Shown here piece by piece: positions 6,205 through 8,883 of a stretch of DNA of 8,883 bases (position 1 is the first letter of the stretch; each line of letters opens with the position of its first letter). The notes beneath the pieces are model-generated. The model saw only the letters and a list, made by a program, of their open reading frames with translations, was not told the origin of the DNA and did no database searches. Source of the stretch: an uncultured Actinomyces sp. (GTDB taxonomy: Bacteria; Actinomycetota; Actinomycetes; Actinomycetales; Actinomycetaceae); assembly GCA_937926415.1 (NCBI GenBank), contig CALBAF010000598.1, positions 1-8,883 of the forward strand, given 5' to 3'. The position numbers and the translations under genes were made by a program.

Positions 6205-7851
6205 TCAGGCTTCGAGGGGCGCGATCCAGCGGATCTGGGTGCCGACCCCGCCCTCGCCACTGCCGGTATCAAACGAGCCACGGTGGCGTCGCGCACGCTC
6301 CGCCATGTTCGCTAGGCCGGAGTTTCGGGTGCGGGACGGGTCGATGCCTCGTCCATCGTCGGTGATCGTGATGCGCACGCGCCCCGACTGTCCCCGACCC
6401 GACACGTCGACGCACACGGCCGCCGCGGTCGCGTGCGCGTGGCGGGCGATATTAGACAGGCCTTCGCGCACAATTGCGACGACGTCGTCGGACAGGTCCG
6501 GGTCGACACGACCGTCGAACTCGTCGATGACGACGAGCTCGTTATCCAGGTCCGAGTTGATAGCATCGCCGTCGAGCGTGATGAGCAGCGAAGGGGCGAA
6601 GCCCAGGGCGGAACGCGTGAGCGACGATTCGCGGCGGATTCGCTCCACCAGGCCGACGGCCTTGTCGCGCTCGCGCAGGTTGTGCACGATCGTGCGGATC
6701 TGACGCACGGCCTCGTCAATCGATGCAAGCGAGGACTCGATGAGGGACTCCAAGGCGGCCGGGTCCGTCTGGCCTGCAGCGACCTTCTGCTTGGCCGCGT
6801 CCAGGGCCATGCCGGTTGCAAACAGCTGCTGGATGGCAAAGTCGTGGAGATCGCGTCCGATGCGGTCGCGTTCGTCCAAGAGCGCTGCGACGTCCTGTGC
6901 GTGGCGAGCCGAGGCCAGTTCGAGGGCCAGGGTGGCCTGGGAAGCGAGGGACTCGGCAAGCGAAAGCTCGGAGCTGTCGAACTCGGGGGCACCAATCTGG
7001 CGCAGCAGGATGAGCACGCCGGAGGACACGCCACGCGAGCGCAGGGGCGCGTAGAGGGCCGATCCGAAGGCCGCCAGCTGGGGCACGCGCATCGTCTGCG
7101 CGCGCGACATTGAGTCGACGATCATGCCGGTGCCTTCGTGCAACACGCTCATCGCGCGGCCTTCGGGTGGGAATGTGAGGCCCAGCAGGCTGGAGGCGTT
7201 CTTGCCGTCGACGATTTCCGCGGCCCAGGTGTCGCCCACGGACTGCAGGACGATGATGGCGGTGTCCGCGTGGGACACCTCGCGCACGGTCTTGGCGATG
7301 AGCTCGAGCGCTTCCTCCTCGTCGGCGCCCTCCAGCATGGTGGTCGTCAGTGACTGAGAGGCGCTGATCCACCGTTCGGTGCGCTTCGAGTCCGCGTAGA
7401 GGTGCGCGTTTTTGACGGCGATGCCGGCGGCGGGCGCGAGCGCGCTGAGGACGGCGGCATCGGCGGATGAATACCCGCCTGCCTTACCGCACAGGTAGAG
7501 GCGTCCGTAGACCTGCTCGTGGACCAGGATCGAGACACCCAGGAACGGGGGAGTCGTCTCCGGCAGATCGAGGTCGGGTGCGTCCGACGGAGAGTTGATG
7601 AGGAGAGGCTCGCTCGCTGGGATCGCCGTCATGAGGGATTTGGGAACCTCGGGAATTGTGCCGGGCTCGTGAAACTCGAGCTGCAGGGTGGTCGCCCCCC
7701 ACGTGTCGAGGACGGAGAGGGTGGCGTGCGGAGACGACGTCAGGGCGCAGGCCTGGTCCACGAAGTTCTGCAGGCCTGCCTTCAAGTCCAGGGAGCTGGT
7801 GAGGTCCAGGGCCGCTTTCAGCAGCGTGAAGTCTGTGGAGTCGGTGCTCAT
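6205..7851 (-). CDS. DosS/DosT-like GAF-GAF sensor histidine kinase
   Basis: This encodes a 548-residue soluble sensor kinase without membrane segments. Two GAF domains lie at about 12-150 and 165-318. The HisKA_3 dimerisation domain follows, with H336 in RDLHDFAIQQLF as the phosphorylation site. The ATPase domain has N467 in EGLSNIARHA, DDGRGI at 498-503, and GLANMAERAR. The arrangement and many short stretches (FLGV, AAGIAVKNAHLY, ERDRIGRDLHD) match DosS/DosT. Compared from memory without gaps, Y119 matches DosS Y171, but the position of the DosS heme ligand H149 is P97. A cysteine, C121, lies two residues after Y119. An acidic insertion (about 430-452) precedes the ATPase domain. The ATG overlaps the cydC stop (ATGA) and has a GGAGGAA site; the 126-residue upstream extension of the frame overlaps cydC and is rejected. 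The likely partner is the DosR-like regulator at 1633-2280. Confidence 0.93.
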   Translation of the reverse strand: MSTDSTDFTLLKAALDLTSSLDLKAGLQNFVDQACALTSSPHATLSVLDTWGATTLQLEFHEPGTIPEVPKSLMTAIPASEPLLINSPSDAPDLDLPETTPPFLGVSILVHEQVYGRLYLCGKAGGYSSADAAVLSALAPAAGIAVKNAHLYADSKRTERWISASQSLTTTMLEGADEEEALELIAKTVREVSHADTAIIVLQSVGDTWAAEIVDGKNASSLLGLTFPPEGRAMSVLHEGTGMIVDSMSRAQTMRVPQLAAFGSALYAPLRSRGVSSGVLILLRQIGAPEFDSSELSLAESLASQATLALELASARHAQDVAALLDERDRIGRDLHDFAIQQLFATGMALDAAKQKVAAGQTDPAALESLIESSLASIDEAVRQIRTIVHNLRERDKAVGLVERIRRESSLTRSALGFAPSLLITLDGDAINSDLDNELVVIDEFDGRVDPDLSDDVVAIVREGLSNIARHAHATAAAVCVDVSGRGQSGRVRITITDDGRGIDPSRTRNSGLANMAERARRHRGSFDTGSGEGGVGTQIRWIAPLEA

Positions 7852-8883
7852 TGTTCCTCCTGATCGAGGGCCCAGCGGTAGGTGGGTAGGGCCTGCAGGA
7901 CCTCGTCGTGTGTGCCGCGCGCGGCGATCGTTGCGCACTGGCCGGGCTCGGGCGCGGCCAGGACAATGACGTGATCGGCCTGGTCCAGGGCACTCAAGCG
8001 GTGGGTGACCACCAGGGTAGCCCGGTCGGGCGAGCGCGTCAGCAGCGTTTCCATGAGGCGGTCGGCCGTCGCCGCATCGAGGTGTTCGGAGGCCTCGTCG
8101 AGAGCCATGATCGGTGCGGGTGCGGCGAGAGCCCGAGCCATGAGAAGGCGGCGACGCTCGCCGCCGGACACTGTCGTGCCTCCGGAACCGATCACGGTGT
8201 CGAGGCCGTCGGGCAGGGACTGAACCCACTGCGCGAGGCCGGCTTGGGACAGGAGCTCCGAGGCCTCGTCCCGGGTGAGAGACGCTCGCGCGACCCGCAG
8301 GTTCTCGTAGATGGTGGTGGCGAAGACGTGAGCGTCCTCTGCTGTCATCGTGATGCGCGAGGTCAGCTGGTCACGGTTGGCTCCCCATGCGGGAACGCCG
8401 TCGACCAGAGCGCTGCCCGACTTGGGCGGGATGATACCCGTGAGGGTCGCCAGCAGCGTCGTCTTCCCGATGCCCGAAGGGCCGACAATCGCGAGAGACG
8501 ATCCGGGGCGCAGCGTCAGCGAAATACCCGTGGCGAGCGTGGGTCCGCCCGGCCAGCCGATGGCGAGATCGCGAGCTTCGATGACGGTGGGTCCCTCCGG
8601 AATGTCATGGGACTGGGCGGGGGCCTCGTCGTCCAGGAGGGAGCAAATGCGCGTCGCGGCCTGGGCGCTGCGCACAAGCTGGGAGGCGGCGGGCGTCAGC
8701 TCGGCGACCCCCTCGAAGGAGGACAGCGGGACGAGGACGATAACGGCCAGGAGGACCTGCGCGAGGGCCCCCGACGTCGTCTGCGGAATTCCGATGAGGA
8801 GTGCGCCGATGACGGCGACGCCCATCGCGCACACGTCAAGGCCTCGTGCGAAGGCGGAGAGACGAGCAGAGCGTGCCAGGGCG
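7848..8883 (-). CDS. cydC: CydC subunit of the CydDC thiol/heme ABC exporter (5' end beyond window)
   Basis: Only the C-terminal 344 residues are in the window. The frame stays open to the right edge (ALARSARLSAFARGLD precedes the internal GTG at 8834), so the start lies outside. CydC pairs with CydD to export cysteine and glutathione to the outer side of the membrane and is needed for cytochrome bd assembly. The visible part holds the last two membrane helices (around GVAVIGALLIG and VLLAVIVLVPL) and a full ATPase domain: Walker A GPSGIGKTT, Q-loop region TAEDAHVF with Glu replacing Gln, signature VSGGERRRLLMARAL, Walker B PIMALDEASEHLD, and switch His in VVTHRLSAL. AEDAHVF and EHLD are typical of actinobacterial CydC from memory. 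The stop overlaps the kinase start. Another two-partner ABC exporter is possible but less likely. Confidence 0.85.
   Translation of the reverse strand, partial: ALARSARLSAFARGLDVCAMGVAVIGALLIGIPQTTSGALAQVLLAVIVLVPLSSFEGVAELTPAASQLVRSAQAATRICSLLDDEAPAQSHDIPEGPTVIEARDLAIGWPGGPTLATGISLTLRPGSSLAIVGPSGIGKTTLLATLTGIIPPKSGSALVDGVPAWGANRDQLTSRITMTAEDAHVFATTIYENLRVARASLTRDEASELLSQAGLAQWVQSLPDGLDTVIGSGGTTVSGGERRRLLMARALAAPAPIMALDEASEHLDAATADRLMETLLTRSPDRATLVVTHRLSALDQADHVIVLAAPEPGQCATIAARGTHDEVLQALPTYRWALDQEEQ
7854..7860 (-). promoter_or_regulatory. Ribosome binding site of the sensor kinase
   Basis: Read on the minus strand, GGAGGAA precedes ATG 7851 with a short gap (CA). It is inside the last codons of cydC, and the ATG itself overlaps the cydC TGA. 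This fixes the kinase start at MSTDSTDF and supports translational coupling to cydC. Confidence 0.8.

Noticed and set aside
7852..8229. A 126-residue upstream extension of the kinase frame
   Set aside because: It overlaps the ATPase domain of cydC in another frame and has shadow-like Arg/Pro-rich composition. A strong ribosome site and ATGA overlap mark the start at 7851.
8832..8834. GTG 8834 as the start of the ABC transporter gene
   Set aside because: The frame remains open and protein-like to the window edge, and most of the membrane domain would be missing. The true start is outside the window.

Overview
This is an 8.9 kb window from a high-GC actinobacterial chromosome. The GC-rich third positions, a DosR/DosS-type regulator pair, the order (SepIVA-like fragment)-DUF177-rnc, and a choline-binding-repeat surface protein together suggest Actinomycetaceae (Schaalia/Actinomyces), probably from a human mucosal niche. 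The genus is an inference from gene content; nothing was searched.

Left block (58-1587, + strand): a short coiled-coil protein resembling only the C-terminus of SepIVA/DivIVA-like proteins, a DUF177/YceD zinc-type protein and RNase III (rnc). The three overlap by a few bases and look like one translationally coupled operon. The mutM/smc genes that follow rnc in mycobacteria are absent.

Middle block (1621-6101, + strand): a NarL/DosR-type response regulator that looks leaderless (a TAGAAT -10 box six bases before its GTG), closed by a 13-bp hairpin at 2317-2346. Then comes a 1188-residue secreted GH29 alpha-L-fucosidase with two Ig-like domains, an F-type-lectin/F5/8C-like domain, a Pro-Thr-Asp linker and eight C-terminal cell-wall (choline-binding-like) repeats. 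A long hairpin at 6142-6182 separates it from the convergent right block.

Right block (8883-6205, - strand): the C-terminal part of CydC (thiol/heme ABC exporter linked to cytochrome bd), running off the window edge. It overlaps by ATGA a GAF-GAF histidine kinase of the DosS/DosT type.

Working model (inference): the kinase and the response regulator are cognate partners, and the kinase is coupled to cydC, so the pair probably senses redox or respiratory state and may control cyd genes. The fucosidase gene lies between them and may be an accessory insertion that split a convergent pair, or a target of the regulator. The kinase's first GAF domain appears to lack the proximal heme histidine of DosS, so its signal may differ. 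The surface fucosidase would release fucose from host glycans.
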